NCBI RefSeq assembly: GCF_018100805.1
Contig: NZ_JAGJEA010000004.1
Location: 310,001-374,000 of the forward strand
Direction: 5' to 3'
Length of the DNA: 64,000 bases
Source of the DNA: Aquimarina sp. MMG016
Lineage (GTDB): Bacteria; Bacteroidota; Bacteroidia; Flavobacteriales; Flavobacteriaceae
Part shown: positions 42,330 through 51,148 of the stretch, one piece after another
How the letters are laid out: every line of letters starts with the position of its first letter
How positions within the stretch are numbered: the stretch's first letter is position 1
Made by a program: the position numbers and the translations under genes
The notes under the pieces: generated by a model
What the model was told of the DNA's origin: nothing
Database searches by the model: none
Seen by the model: only the letters and a program-made list of their open reading frames with translations

Positions 42330-43012
42330 ATGAAACTTCTATTTGTACTTACATCACATGACAAGCTAGAAAATACCGGAGAAAAAACCAGTTTCTGGAT
42401 TGAAGAATTTGCCGCACCCTATTATTATTTAGCGGACAAAGGAGTAGACATTACACTAGTTTCCCCAAAAGGAGGACAACCCCACTAATCAACCCTAGTA
42501 GTGACAAACCTGAAAACCAAACGGAAGCAACTCAGCGCTTTCATAAAGATCAAGACTTAAAAGAGAAACTAAGTAAAACTATCAAACTCTCTGAAGTGGA
42601 TGAAAAAGACTATGATGGTATTTTCTATCCAGGCGGTAACAGACCTCTTTTGGATCTTTCTAATGACAAAGATTCTATTCGTTTAATTCAGTCATTTTAT
42701 GAAAACAAAAAGCCGACTGGCCTCGTTTGTCACGCTCCAGCAGCTCTAAAGAATGTGAAAACTTCGGACGGTGTATATTTAGTTAAAAGAAAGAAGGTTA
42801 CTGGTTTCACAAATAGTGAAGAAAAAGCCGTAGAACTGACTGATGAAGTCCCGTTTTTGGTAGAAGATATGCTAAAAGAAAATGGAGGTGTATATAGTAA
42901 AGCTGATGATTGGCAATCATACTCTGTGCAAGATGAAAACTTAGTTACAGGACAAAATCCTGCATCTTCTATAGAGGTCGCCGATTTTTTTTTTGAGATG
43001 CTTCAAAATTAG
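42330..43012 (+). pseudogene. DJ-1/PfpI family protein, frameshifted
   Basis: The frame from ATG 42330 gives MKLLFVLTSHDKLENTGEKT to VSPKGGQPH and a stop at 42486, while the next frame continues from PLINPSSDKPEN to LVCHAPAALK (nucleophile Cys in the elbow) and VTGQNPASSIEVADFFFEML. One base is missing in a C4 run (42480-42483); five C would join the parts into a 227-residue protein matching the class I glutamine amidotransferase-like/DJ-1 family (GGQPPLxP is its normal form). Members act as chaperones or glyoxalases. A real mutation, or a sequencing error, cannot be told apart here. Confidence 0.8.
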
Positions 43013-43118
43013 TGTTTTATTTGGATCAAGAAAACGCCTATTCTTTTTGAGAGGCTTAACTAGTATTCTTTCAAACCATGGGTTTACCTAATGTTTTTTG
43101 TATAATTTTACCCACCCT

Positions 43119-43474
43119 TTGCATACAATAACTGTAATTATCTTCTTCTTTTCCATATCGTTCCTTTCCTATAGAATTACTTGTCTTAGCACAGTACATA
43201 TGAGCAATGAATTTATTCGTTTTGGCTTAGAAAAAAAAGACCTCTAGCAGGAATTCTACAATTAACAGGAAGCATTGGACCTATCATCGGTTATATCTTT
43301 TCTCCTATATTAATTATCATATCATCCGGAGGTTTAGCAATATTAATACTGCTTGGTTTCGGAATTAGAATAAAAATCGGAGATAATCTTTTTGCTTCCG
43401 CTCCTGCCTTTATTTATGGATTGTTGAATGAATATATCTGTATCCATTATTTGATAATTAATACTATCACTTAA
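43119..43474 (+). pseudogene. DoxX-like membrane protein, frameshifted
   Basis: Upstream of the shift the frame reads TITVIIFFFSISFLS and HMSNEFIRFGLEKK, and after an A8 run (43231-43238) the other frame reads RPLAGILQLTGSIGPIIGYIF to LLGFGIRIKIGDNLF and SAPAFIYGLLNEYI. Adding one A would join them into a four-helix DoxX-like protein. The segment RPLxGxLQLxGSIG is typical. No ATG is seen; a TTG at 43119 is possible. Its stop codon overlaps that of the convergent, intact DoxX-like gene. Confidence 0.7.
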
Positions 43475-43854
43475 AAAATCAATTGAATATGACTACTCGC
43501 TGCAATCAACGTGCACATTAAAAAAAACAAAAATGCCGGAAAGGATTTATACAATGGATCTTTGATTTTGAAATGCATAGCTATTGATCCCAATAAAAGT
43601 AGTGCCAATCCCAACGCTGCTGGCTCTTTAATAACGGGATACCAAATTGAGGCTATTAAGAGGATTGCCAATATAACTTTCAAATCCCCGATAACATAAC
43701 ATGACCAGATTGGTAATCCATAAGCTTTAAACTCTTCAAAGATCGTTTTGGCCTTACCGCCCCTCCATTTTGTTGGCTTTTTATTCTGAACAAGCCAAAC
43801 ATTTAAAATACTAAGCCCAACAATAACTTGCATTGCTATAATTACATAATTCAT
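43471..43854 (-). CDS. DoxX-like family membrane protein
   Basis: The 127-residue protein has four membrane helices (VIIAMQVIVGLSILNVWLV, VIGDLKVILAILLIASIW, ALGLALLLLGSIAMHF, FPAFLFFLMCTLIAASS) with FEEFKAYGLPIW before helix 2 and HFKIKDPLYKSFPAF before helix 4, as in DoxX-like proteins. The C-terminal half is related to the broken gene that meets it tail to tail. Function unknown; relatives are linked to redox or sulfur metabolism. Confidence 0.8.
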   Translation of the reverse strand: MNYVIIAMQVIVGLSILNVWLVQNKKPTKWRGGKAKTIFEEFKAYGLPIWSCYVIGDLKVILAILLIASIWYPVIKEPAALGLALLLLGSIAMHFKIKDPLYKSFPAFLFFLMCTLIAASSHIQLIF

Positions 43855-43864
43855 AATGTATTCT

Positions 43865-44085
43865 TTAATTGTTTCTTAATACTCTGATAAGTTGCTTTTT
43901 ATTCATTTTAGATCCACCTTCGATACCAATTTTCTTCGCTTGATCGTATAACTTCTTTTTAGTTCTATCTTCATATTTTGAAGCACTACCACCTTTTTCA
44001 CTACTATTATCAGTATTTGCTATATGCGAAGCTTTTTCTTTACTATACCCTTTATTTCTTGTGCTTCGTGCTGATCTTCATTCAC
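43865..44085 (-). pseudogene. Rho-N/SAP-like small stress protein, frameshifted
   Basis: On the minus strand a GTG-started frame reads NEDQHEAQ and then shifts; the other frame carries GYSKEKASHIANTDNSS, SASKYEDRTKKKLYDQAKKIG and IEGGSKMNKKQLIRVLRNN to the stop at 43865. The pattern (Ala-Asn-Thr, then KYEDxTKxxLYxxAKxxGIEGxSKMNKxxLI) is a small protein with a Rho termination factor N-terminal-like helix pair, common in flavobacteria. One base is missing near the sixth to ninth codon after the start. Length if repaired is ~73 residues. Confidence 0.65.
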
Positions 44086-44095
44086 TATGCTTAGT

Positions 44096-45007
44096 CTATT
44101 GCTCTCCATTATTCTCTTCCTTAGTATTTATATCGATAGTCGTTTTATCAGTCCCAAAAGATGATTTTTTAGCATTTTGGCTGTCTTTATTATAAACGTG
44201 CACCTCTCTTTGAGGAAACGGTAAAGAAATACCTTTGTCTTCTAGTCGTTTCTTGGCTTCTTCAACAGCATAAAAATGAATACGCCAATAATCTTCTAAC
44301 GAAGCCCAATATCTGAGTGATAATGTAACTGCACTGTCTCCTAAATTGGAAACTACCACTTCTGGTGCCGGATCTTGAATAACACCTTCTTGACTATTAA
44401 TAAGATCCAAAAGGATATTTTTCGCTTCCTTGATGTTACTGGTATACGAAATTCCTATTTCTAAATTGTTGCGACGTGTTGGTTCTGAAGAGTAGTTAAT
44501 GATATTCTCGTTCGATAACTTTCCGTTTGGAATGATTGCTAATTGATTTCCAAAAGTATTGAGTTTAGTTTTGAATATTGAAATTTCTTTTACGGTACCA
44601 GATACCCCTTGCGCCTCTATAAAATCCCCAATCTTGAACGGCTTAAAAAATAAAATCATCACACCTCCTGCAAAATTAGATAAAGAGCCCTGCAAAGCTA
44701 ATCCAACAGCCAGACCAGCTGCACCCAATATAGCTACCAGTGAAGATGTTTGTACTCCTAATTGAGTAACCACTAATATAATCAACAATATTTTTAGGCC
44801 AATATTAATGAGGTCATACAAGAAACGTTCTAAAGTTTCATCGTAATCTTTCTTCTTAAAAAATTTACGCAACCCCTTACTGAAGAGATTGATTATCCAT
44901 ATCCCAACAAAAAAAATAACAATTGCTGAGATTACACCAGGCAAAAAGTCCCACACCCAAGCAATGAATTGTTCCCAGTTTTCTTGTGTAAGTCCTAATT
45001 TTTCCAT
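44096..45007 (-). CDS. mechanosensitive channel MscS family (copy 1)
   Basis: The 303-residue protein has three N-terminal membrane segments, the pore helix with the small-residue pattern (SSLVAILGAAGLAVGLALQGSLSNFAGGVMIL), the beta domain (KIGDFIEAQGVSGTVKEISIFKTKL... IIPNGKLSNENIINYS) and a C-terminal cytosolic part ending in an acidic tail. It opens when the membrane is stretched and protects against osmotic downshift. Its paralogue is at 56355-57236. Confidence 0.94.
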   Translation of the reverse strand: MEKLGLTQENWEQFIAWVWDFLPGVISAIVIFFVGIWIINLFSKGLRKFFKKKDYDETLERFLYDLINIGLKILLIILVVTQLGVQTSSLVAILGAAGLAVGLALQGSLSNFAGGVMILFFKPFKIGDFIEAQGVSGTVKEISIFKTKLNTFGNQLAIIPNGKLSNENIINYSSEPTRRNNLEIGISYTSNIKEAKNILLDLINSQEGVIQDPAPEVVVSNLGDSAVTLSLRYWASLEDYWRIHFYAVEEAKKRLEDKGISLPFPQREVHVYNKDSQNAKKSSFGTDKTTIDINTKEENNGEQ

Positions 45008-45079
45008 TTTTAATTTATATGATATTTAGTTAGTGATTAAGCTCTTTTATTCTTCAAAATATTGACGAATTAAGCATTT

Positions 45080-46819
45080 TTAATCGAAATACGCTTCTAT
45101 TTCCTGTTTAATATTTTCCCATTGTTCTTTTTCACCATTAAAGGCTCTAAAAATTTCTTTTATTTTGGAAATCCCGAAACCTTTCGCTTCTTCGAATCCT
45201 ATTTTTGGAGGAAGTGATAACTCGGCATTTGTCACGACTGCATCGATTATAAATGGTTTGGTGGATCTCTTTGCTTCCTGTATCGCCGACATAATATCTT
45301 TTGCGTGCTCTACTTTCACTCCATCACCTCCACATAGTTTCGCATATTCAGCAAAGTTGAAATTATCCACTTTTAAGGCATCAAAATTAGGTGCTAAGCC
45401 AGCTTCTTCCATCTCAATTTTCACAAAACCTAGCTGCGAATTATTAAAGACTATAATTTTTATTGGAAGATTATTATTCACTGCCGTAGAAAAGTCTTGT
45501 AATGACATATTAAAAGCCCCATCACCTATCAACCCCCAAACTTCTCTATTAGGAAATTGAAGCTGTGCACCTATCGCTGCCGGTAAACCTACAGCCATAG
45601 AACCGTGATTAAAGGATCCAATGATCCGGCGATCGGCATGGAAGTTCATAAAATTAGAAGCCCAGATGGCAGCTGTACCTGTGTCAATAGTAAAAATAGC
45701 ATCATCTGAAGCTATATCACTAACACCCTTTGCAAAAATATGAGGGTGAAGCGGCTCCATATCGCTAGAGGGATCTGCTTTTTGATTATTGGAAGTTTTC
45801 CAATCTCTAAATTTTTCAGTTAGTTCCTTTACAAATCTATCATCTTGCTTTTCTTCACATAATCCCGTAAGTGATGTAATAGTGCTTTTAATATCACTAT
45901 GGAGCCCAAGTACCACAGACGTGCGATTGCCAATATTCTCCGGTCTAAGATCTACTTGAATAGTCTTAGTGTTTTCCGGAAGAAAATCAGTATACGGAAA
46001 GTCTGTACCTAACATTATCAACAGGTCACAATCCATTACTGCTTGATAACCAGAAGGATTACCAATTAACCCTGTTAACCCAACAACATTCTCCATTTTA
46101 TGATCAAATACATCTGAAGCTCTTAGCGTATGCGTTATCGGTGCTTTTAACATCTCCGAAAAGCGAACCACTTCATCTCTGGCTTCTCTGCACCCAACTC
46201 CTGCCAAAATCCCAATTTTTTCGGATTCATTGATAAGTTTTGCTGCACTATTCAATTCCTCCTGACTGGGAATAATATTACTATTAGACCTGAAAACGGT
46301 ATGAACGTAATCCTTATTTTCTGCTTTCATCTGTGCAATATCGGCAGGCAATTCGATTCTACATACACATTGATGATTAACTGCTATTCGTATAGCTCGG
46401 AGGATTACTCTAGGTGCTTCTTCCGGCGATCTTATAATTGCTTGATATTTGCATACATCGTCATAAATCTTTTTGAGATCTGCTTCTTGATGATAATTTG
46501 TCCCCAAATGTTCAATTGGAATCTGTCCTGTTATTGCAATTACCGGAGACCGTTCTTTTTTTGCATTGTATAAGCCGTTAATAAGATGTAAAGCTCCTGG
46601 TCCAACCGTACTAGCACAAACACCAAAATTACCATTCAACTCTCCCTGTGCAAATGCAGCATATGAAGCATTGCCTTCGTGGTTAACACCGATCCATTCT
46701 ATGATATCTTGTTTTCCGATAGCATCTACCAGAGGATTAAGGGCGTCACCAGCTACTCCAAAAATGTGCTTGACTCCTTCATCTTGTAATATTTTTAGTA
46801 ATTGTTCTGATACGTTCAT
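45080..46819 (-). CDS. thiamine-diphosphate-dependent pyruvate oxidase-like enzyme (PoxB type)
   Basis: The 579-residue protein has the three ThDP-enzyme domains: Pyr domain with the catalytic Glu in VNHEGNASYAAFAQGEL, middle domain (about 195-330, with MLGTDFPYTDFLP and VDLRPENIGNRTSV), and PP domain with the ThDP site GDGAFNMSLQDFSTAVNNNLPIKIIVFNN. This matches the pyruvate oxidase/dehydrogenase (quinone) PoxB group, which makes acetate and CO2 from pyruvate with FAD and passes electrons to quinone in stationary phase. The C-terminal ~30 residues may be the membrane-binding peptide. The exact substrate is inferred. Confidence 0.88.
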   Translation of the reverse strand: MNVSEQLLKILQDEGVKHIFGVAGDALNPLVDAIGKQDIIEWIGVNHEGNASYAAFAQGELNGNFGVCASTVGPGALHLINGLYNAKKERSPVIAITGQIPIEHLGTNYHQEADLKKIYDDVCKYQAIIRSPEEAPRVILRAIRIAVNHQCVCRIELPADIAQMKAENKDYVHTVFRSNSNIIPSQEELNSAAKLINESEKIGILAGVGCREARDEVVRFSEMLKAPITHTLRASDVFDHKMENVVGLTGLIGNPSGYQAVMDCDLLIMLGTDFPYTDFLPENTKTIQVDLRPENIGNRTSVVLGLHSDIKSTITSLTGLCEEKQDDRFVKELTEKFRDWKTSNNQKADPSSDMEPLHPHIFAKGVSDIASDDAIFTIDTGTAAIWASNFMNFHADRRIIGSFNHGSMAVGLPAAIGAQLQFPNREVWGLIGDGAFNMSLQDFSTAVNNNLPIKIIVFNNSQLGFVKIEMEEAGLAPNFDALKVDNFNFAEYAKLCGGDGVKVEHAKDIMSAIQEAKRSTKPFIIDAVVTNAELSLPPKIGFEEAKGFGISKIKEIFRAFNGEKEQWENIKQEIEAYFD

Positions 46820-46861
46820 GTTTTTATTTTTATTACATCATTAACTGTTGTGCGATTCGTA

Positions 46862-47320
46862 TTAAAATACCAATTGTGATTCAAAATCTTCAGACCATTT
46901 TGATGCACGATATACAGCGGGAATCAACGTAGCAAACACTTTGAATTTCCTTGTGTAAACAGAAGTATTATCTTGAAGTTTCCCTAACTTTATGGTCATC
47001 GGTGTTTTAATTGTAATCTGTTCCTCATTGACCTCACTACATCGGATTAATTGACTCTCTTTACATAAAAAATCATCTTTTCGATCATTCCTAACTACTC
47101 TTGATATCTGGCTATCATCCCAATTAGGAATCAGAACAGGAACATCATTTATCCCATGGATATCGTACACAAAGACGTGTAATAAATATTCCATGTTTCC
47201 AGAAATATCTATAGGATGAAATTCTATGTCGGTATTGACAATAATTGCATTGGTTTTGGTATCATCAACTTCTACATATTCGGGAACTCGATCAAGAGTT
47301 ACTTGCTTTATTTTTGCCAT
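46862..47320 (-). CDS. hypothetical protein of 152 residues
   Basis: No family is recognised. The protein lacks a signal peptide or membrane segment and is predicted to be mostly beta: QVTLDRVPEYVEVDDTKTNAIIVNTDIEFHPIDISGNMEYLLHVFVYDIHGIND then QITIKTPMTIKLGKLQDN and SVYTRKFKVFATLIPA. It may be a compact beta-sandwich. It lies 42 bases upstream of poxB on the same strand and is probably cotranscribed with it. Confidence 0.65.
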   Translation of the reverse strand: MAKIKQVTLDRVPEYVEVDDTKTNAIIVNTDIEFHPIDISGNMEYLLHVFVYDIHGINDVPVLIPNWDDSQISRVVRNDRKDDFLCKESQLIRCSEVNEEQITIKTPMTIKLGKLQDNTSVYTRKFKVFATLIPAVYRASKWSEDFESQLVF

Positions 47321-47388
47321 TGTATATTATTTTAAACTTTAATTATGAGAATTTTCAATATTTATTGATCCTTGAGTATTTCTAGGTT

Positions 47389-47550
47389 TTAAAAGTAACC
47401 TAAGAACATTCCAGACACAACTACACCAGCAATTAACAAAGCCAAAACGATAATAATAAATTTTGCTCCTAACTTTGTTTTTGTATTTTTTTGGAAAATA
47501 TAGTCCCTTCTTTGCTCATCATCTTCTTTTACGAATTTCATAGTTTTCAT
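47389..47550 (-). CDS. small single-pass membrane protein (53 residues)
   Basis: MKTMKFVKEDDEQRRDYIF, then QKNTKTKLGAKF and a membrane helix IIIVLALLIAGVVVSGMFLGYF. The acidic/basic head and single C-terminal helix are those of a tail-anchored protein. No family recognised. It is upstream of the 152-residue gene on the same strand. Confidence 0.6.
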   Translation of the reverse strand: MKTMKFVKEDDEQRRDYIFQKNTKTKLGAKFIIIVLALLIAGVVVSGMFLGYF

Positions 47551-47821
47551 TTTTTTTAGTTCAACTTTATTTTATATATATGTTTCTTTTTTACAAATTC
47601 TAGAATTTCTCCATTCTTAAGTTTTCTGCACTTCCTTAAAGACCTTTATGTTACTCAAAGATAGATTGAGACAAGCAAAAGGCTGAACGCATTTAAGATA
47701 AATATTAATTCTATTGCTAAAATTCATATACGTTAACATGGCTATGATTTGAGTTAAACAACCTGAATATTTTTAAAGAGATTTGTATCAAATTAATATA
47801 GAATTTAAAAACATTAAAAAG

Positions 47822-48151
47822 ATGAGTAATAACAGTAATACATTTTTAGGAATAATAGCAGGGACTGCTATTGGTGCAACTTTGGGTATTCTATTTGCCC
47901 CAGACAAGGGAGTAAACACAAGAAGAAGAATAGTAGATGAAGCGCAAGCAACCAAAGATCAGTTACAAAGGGAGGCTTCTAACTTAAAAAATCAGATAGC
48001 AGATACCGTATCTACTCAAAGAGAAACGCTAGATACAAAAATCGAATCACTAGTTTCTGATGCAAGTTATAAAGCAGATGATGTAATTAGCTCTCTTGAA
48101 AAAAAATTAAGTGAGTTGAAAGCTAAGAACAAAAAATTACAGAAATCGTAA
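47822..48151 (+). CDS. YtxH domain stress protein
   Basis: The 109-residue protein has the YtxH glycine-rich membrane segment FLGIIAGTAIGATLGILFAPDKG followed by TRRRIVDEAQATKDQ and a coiled coil to the end (LSELKAKNKKLQKS). YtxH is a general-stress protein of Gram-positive bacteria also common in Bacteroidetes. The ATG at 47822 fits; an upstream frame is not family-like. It overlaps the next gene by one base (TAATG). Confidence 0.88.
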   Translation: MSNNSNTFLGIIAGTAIGATLGILFAPDKGVNTRRRIVDEAQATKDQLQREASNLKNQIADTVSTQRETLDTKIESLVSDASYKADDVISSLEKKLSELKAKNKKLQKS

Positions 48152-48498
48152 TGGGAGTGATTGACGCATTAAACGAAACTTCTAACAAAGCATATGATTC
48201 TGGAGAAACTTATATTAAAACTTCTCAAGAGTATTATAAGCTCAAAGCGTTTCAACAACTAGCAAGAGCATTTTCCTTTTTAAGCAAGCTAGCTATTATT
48301 GGCGGCTTGCTTTTCTTAGGTCTAATATTTCTAACCGTAGCTGGAGCAATTTGGTTGGGACAAACCATAGGAAGTACTTCGTTGGCTTGTCTATTAATGT
48401 CTGTAATGCTTTTTATTTGTACAATAATAGGATATCTTCTAAGAAAACAGATTGATAAAAATATTATCAAGAAAATGTCTAAAGAATTTTTTGATTAA
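48151..48498 (+). CDS. holin-superfamily-III-like (PhoE/Holin-X) membrane protein
   Basis: The 115-residue protein has an N-terminal amphipathic part (ALNETSNKAYDSGETYIKTSQEYYKLKAFQQLARAFS) and two membrane helices (LAIIGGLLFLGLIFLTVAGAIWLG, LACLLMSVMLFICTIIGYLL). The plan is that of the phage-holin-like (Actinobacterial Holin-X) stress proteins that pair with YtxH genes. Coupled to ytxH by a one-base overlap. The role is membrane stress; a lytic role is not indicated. Confidence 0.78.
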   Translation: MGVIDALNETSNKAYDSGETYIKTSQEYYKLKAFQQLARAFSFLSKLAIIGGLLFLGLIFLTVAGAIWLGQTIGSTSLACLLMSVMLFICTIIGYLLRKQIDKNIIKKMSKEFFD

Positions 48499-48505
48499 AA
48501 ACATC

Positions 48506-48709
48506 ATGGAAAAAACATACACAACCTTCAAAGAGATTGAGCAAGATCTTCGAAAACTTAATTTACAGCGAAAAATTTCGATGGAAGAAATCAAATTACT
48601 CAAATATGAGTTAAAAGAAGACCTTCAACCTTACCAATGGGTATCAACAGCTTTGAGCGCCATAAAAAAATATGGTATATTTTATTTAATAAGAAGGCTT
48701 TTTAAGTAA
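48506..48709 (+). CDS. small charged protein of the YtxH operon
   Basis: MEKTYTTFKEIEQDLRKLNL followed by QRKISMEEIKLLKYELKEDLQPYQWVS and a basic end (GIFYLIRRLFK); 67 residues, mostly helical, soluble or peripheral. It may be a DUF6327-type protein. ATG 48506 is preferred to an overlapping upstream start that runs through the preceding gene. Confidence 0.7.
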   Translation: MEKTYTTFKEIEQDLRKLNLQRKISMEEIKLLKYELKEDLQPYQWVSTALSAIKKYGIFYLIRRLFK

Positions 48710-48711
48710 TC

Positions 48712-49776
48712 TTAGGCGACGTTAGACACCTCTTCAACTGGTAGAGTAGTTTTATTCTTGAACTCATTAGGGCTAATATCATATTTTTCTCTAAATATCT
48801 TTGAAAAATAACTTCTACTACTGAATCCTATTGAGTAAACAATTTCAGAAATATTCATATCTGTGGTTTTAATTAAATCTCTAGCAGCTTGTAATCTTAC
48901 GTGGCGAATGTATTCTGTTACCGTTCTTGCATATAATACCTTAAAACCTTCCTGAAGTTTGGCCTGGGTTAAACCAGTTTCTAATTCTAATTGTTCTAAC
49001 GAGTAATCTTTAGAAACATCTTTGATAATCTTTTTGGCTAAGTTTCTTATAATTTTTAATTCGCGTTTCAACAATGTAGTAGGCAATACTTCCTCTTTCA
49101 TGGCACGATCATGTTGTTGGATATGCATAGAGAGAATTTGATAAACCATTCCTTCAATTTGAAGAATACGAATCATTCCTTTTTGTCTCACCTTTCTCAA
49201 AGCCGAAATTTGATCAGCCAATTTCAAATTAAAAGTTCCAAAATAGGCGAAGGTATTCTCATGGTCAGAATCCATAAATACTTGATACAGTTTTTGGTTA
49301 AGCTGTGATACATTATTTAATCTCTTTTTCAGATACTTCGTTCTGGCAATCTGGATCACATTAATCTCTAATTTTTCGTCTTTCGGAAAATACCCATAAT
49401 TATACCCCCCATCTCGACTTGTAATAATTACGGATTGAAACTGTTCAAGGGTACGAATTTCATTTTGATACCCAAATCGGTGTCCACAGTGACCAACTAG
49501 ACAATATGTAAAATGGATAGGATTATACTCTGATGTATCCATAACCAACACGTAATCTTTGTGAAATGTTATGTCATATTCTAATAAGTTTACGCCCCAA
49601 TCAAAAGTAATAAATCTTATGGATCCATGGGCATTGAGATTATTAACTGTCAAAACATACTCTCCCCATCTTTCTTCTATTGTACCCCCAATTACTTGTT
49701 GAATTTGACGAACTGTACCCTCAGTACTTTGAGCTGTAATATTAATTTCTATAGCGGTTGGTGTTTCTAAATACAT
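48712..49776 (-). CDS. AraC family transcriptional regulator (paralogue 1)
   Basis: The 354-residue protein has an N-terminal sensor region of ~200 residues beginning with a beta domain (WGEYVLTVNNLNAHGSIRFITFDWGVNLLEYDITFH... LVGHCGHRFGYQNEIRTLEQFQS) and a C-terminal AraC DNA-binding domain (about 245-345: YSLEQLELETGLTQAKLQEGFKVLYARTVTEYIRHVRLQAARDLIKTTDMNISEIVYSIGFSSRSYFSKIFREKY). Two paralogues lie at 60511 and 62920, with the same HTH signature. It is convergent with the YtxH run. All three are in the stress region, so they likely control it. Confidence 0.9.
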   Translation of the reverse strand: MYLETPTAIEINITAQSTEGTVRQIQQVIGGTIEERWGEYVLTVNNLNAHGSIRFITFDWGVNLLEYDITFHKDYVLVMDTSEYNPIHFTYCLVGHCGHRFGYQNEIRTLEQFQSVIITSRDGGYNYGYFPKDEKLEINVIQIARTKYLKKRLNNVSQLNQKLYQVFMDSDHENTFAYFGTFNLKLADQISALRKVRQKGMIRILQIEGMVYQILSMHIQQHDRAMKEEVLPTTLLKRELKIIRNLAKKIIKDVSKDYSLEQLELETGLTQAKLQEGFKVLYARTVTEYIRHVRLQAARDLIKTTDMNISEIVYSIGFSSRSYFSKIFREKYDISPNEFKNKTTLPVEEVSNVA

Positions 49777-49923
49777 ATTGATAATATTACGTGAAAATGA
49801 TTGCTTGTTGAATTACAAATAAAAAAGTGAAACAATTATTAAATTATAATCCAAAAACTAATAATTTCATGTTAAGATACATCAAATCTGCTATAAATAA
49901 TACTTCCGTTCCAGATTTTCCAT

Positions 49924-49955
49924 AAAAAAACTCCCTATAATAAGGAGTCTTTTTT
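49924..49955 (-). terminator. terminator after the 155-residue secreted protein gene
   Basis: On the minus strand ACTCC and GGAGT arms with A and T flanks form a short hairpin 27 bases after the stop codon of the 49982 gene. Confidence 0.6.
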
Positions 49956-49981
49956 ATTAACACATTGTCTATAATCTAATC

Positions 49982-50449
49982 TTAAATAGTATCAAATTCA
50001 TCTACAAAGAAAAAATCTCTGTCGGCGTTATTTACAAAGTATAATCCTTCTCCGAAAATATACTCTACATTTTTCTTATCGACAATTACCTTAAAACCTC
50101 TTTCAGTTGGCTTCAACTCAAAGCTGTCATTAGCATCCTGAGTATAGCGTAACACAATATATTTGTCATAATCACTATATAAATCGTTGTCTACATATAT
50201 TAACTTTGTCACTTGTTGTGGCACTGTTTTTCTGCTTTGATTTAATTTTTCTTTATCAGATTCTTGCAACATAACCTTAGACTTTGCAGTTTTATAAACC
50301 GTTACTCGATAAGGAATTGTTTTACCATCCTTTTTAAAATTATAAGTCTTGGTAACTTTAGTTTTTAAAACCTGTTTATTTTCTTGAGCCATTGCTCCAG
50401 TTAAGGTAATTGTTAAAACAAATGTTATTAAAATTTTTATTGTTTTCAT
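49982..50449 (-). CDS. secreted hypothetical protein of 155 residues
   Basis: It has a signal peptide (ILITFVLTITLTGAMAQ). The mature part contains KTKVTKTYNFKKDGKTIPYRVTVYKTAKS and KLIYVDNDLYSDYDKYIVLRYTQDANDSFELKP, and has an alternating beta look. No family is recognised. It is 42 bases downstream of dps copy 2, so it could be cotranscribed with it. Confidence 0.65.
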   Translation of the reverse strand: MKTIKILITFVLTITLTGAMAQENKQVLKTKVTKTYNFKKDGKTIPYRVTVYKTAKSKVMLQESDKEKLNQSRKTVPQQVTKLIYVDNDLYSDYDKYIVLRYTQDANDSFELKPTERGFKVIVDKKNVEYIFGEGLYFVNNADRDFFFVDEFDTI

Positions 50450-50491
50450 TTTATAAATTTTAAATGGTTATTAATTCTTTTATAATTAGTA

Positions 50492-50998
50492 TTATGCTTC
50501 TCTTATCATACTTGTATCGAATTGATCTGAAGTATTTTTGTACCACGCATGCAACATCCAACTCAATTTTTCTAATTCTCCAATATATGCTCCTATCATA
50601 TCTATCGTACCTTCATCCCCAGCTTTATCAGCATGAGTAAGTACAATCCGCATCTGGGTAAGTAATTTCCTATGATCTTCCAGCAATTCTTTTACCATCT
50701 CAGTATCCTTTAACAAAGGAGTTATTTCTTTAATAGTAGCCATTTTTATATATTCTTGAAATTGACTAACAGGATGATGCTGTAAGGTTAATACACGTTC
50801 TGCTATCTCATCAATTTTAATTTTGGCATCGTTATAGAGTTCTTCAAATTTTTCATGAAGATCAAAAAAATTCTTCCCAAGAATGTTCCAGTGGAATCCG
50901 CGTAATTTTTGATAATATAAGTTGTAGTCTGCCAATAAAATGTTTAGTTCTAATATGACTGGTAAAAGCTTTTTCTCATTCATATTCAAATAATTCAT
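50492..50998 (-). CDS. dps: Dps family ferritin-like protein (copy 2)
   Basis: The 168-residue protein shows the ferroxidase motif HWNILGKNFFDLHEKFEELYNDA with His and Asp ligands and a C-terminal aromatic region (KLSWMLHAWYK). Related to the copy at 36886 but about as diverged as independent paralogues. One or both may respond to iron or peroxide. The ATG is the first in frame; starting at the next ATG would lose five residues. Confidence 0.93.
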   Translation of the reverse strand: MNYLNMNEKKLLPVILELNILLADYNLYYQKLRGFHWNILGKNFFDLHEKFEELYNDAKIKIDEIAERVLTLQHHPVSQFQEYIKMATIKEITPLLKDTEMVKELLEDHRKLLTQMRIVLTHADKAGDEGTIDMIGAYIGELEKLSWMLHAWYKNTSDQFDTSMIREA

Positions 50999-51148
50999 AG
51001 CAATTTTTTTTAGATTAATATTTTTATTGAAAAATGAACCAAATAAGTATGATTCTTTTTGTTCAATACAAATATATTACGAGCAAAATGGCATTTTTTG
51101 CTCATTTACTATTTATCTTAACTCAATTGTGAATAGTGAAGAAAAAGT

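Noticed and set aside
48151..48498. Phage lysis holin from a prophage
   Set aside because: There is no endolysin, capsid or other phage gene. The YtxH partner and the small charged protein point to a stress operon.
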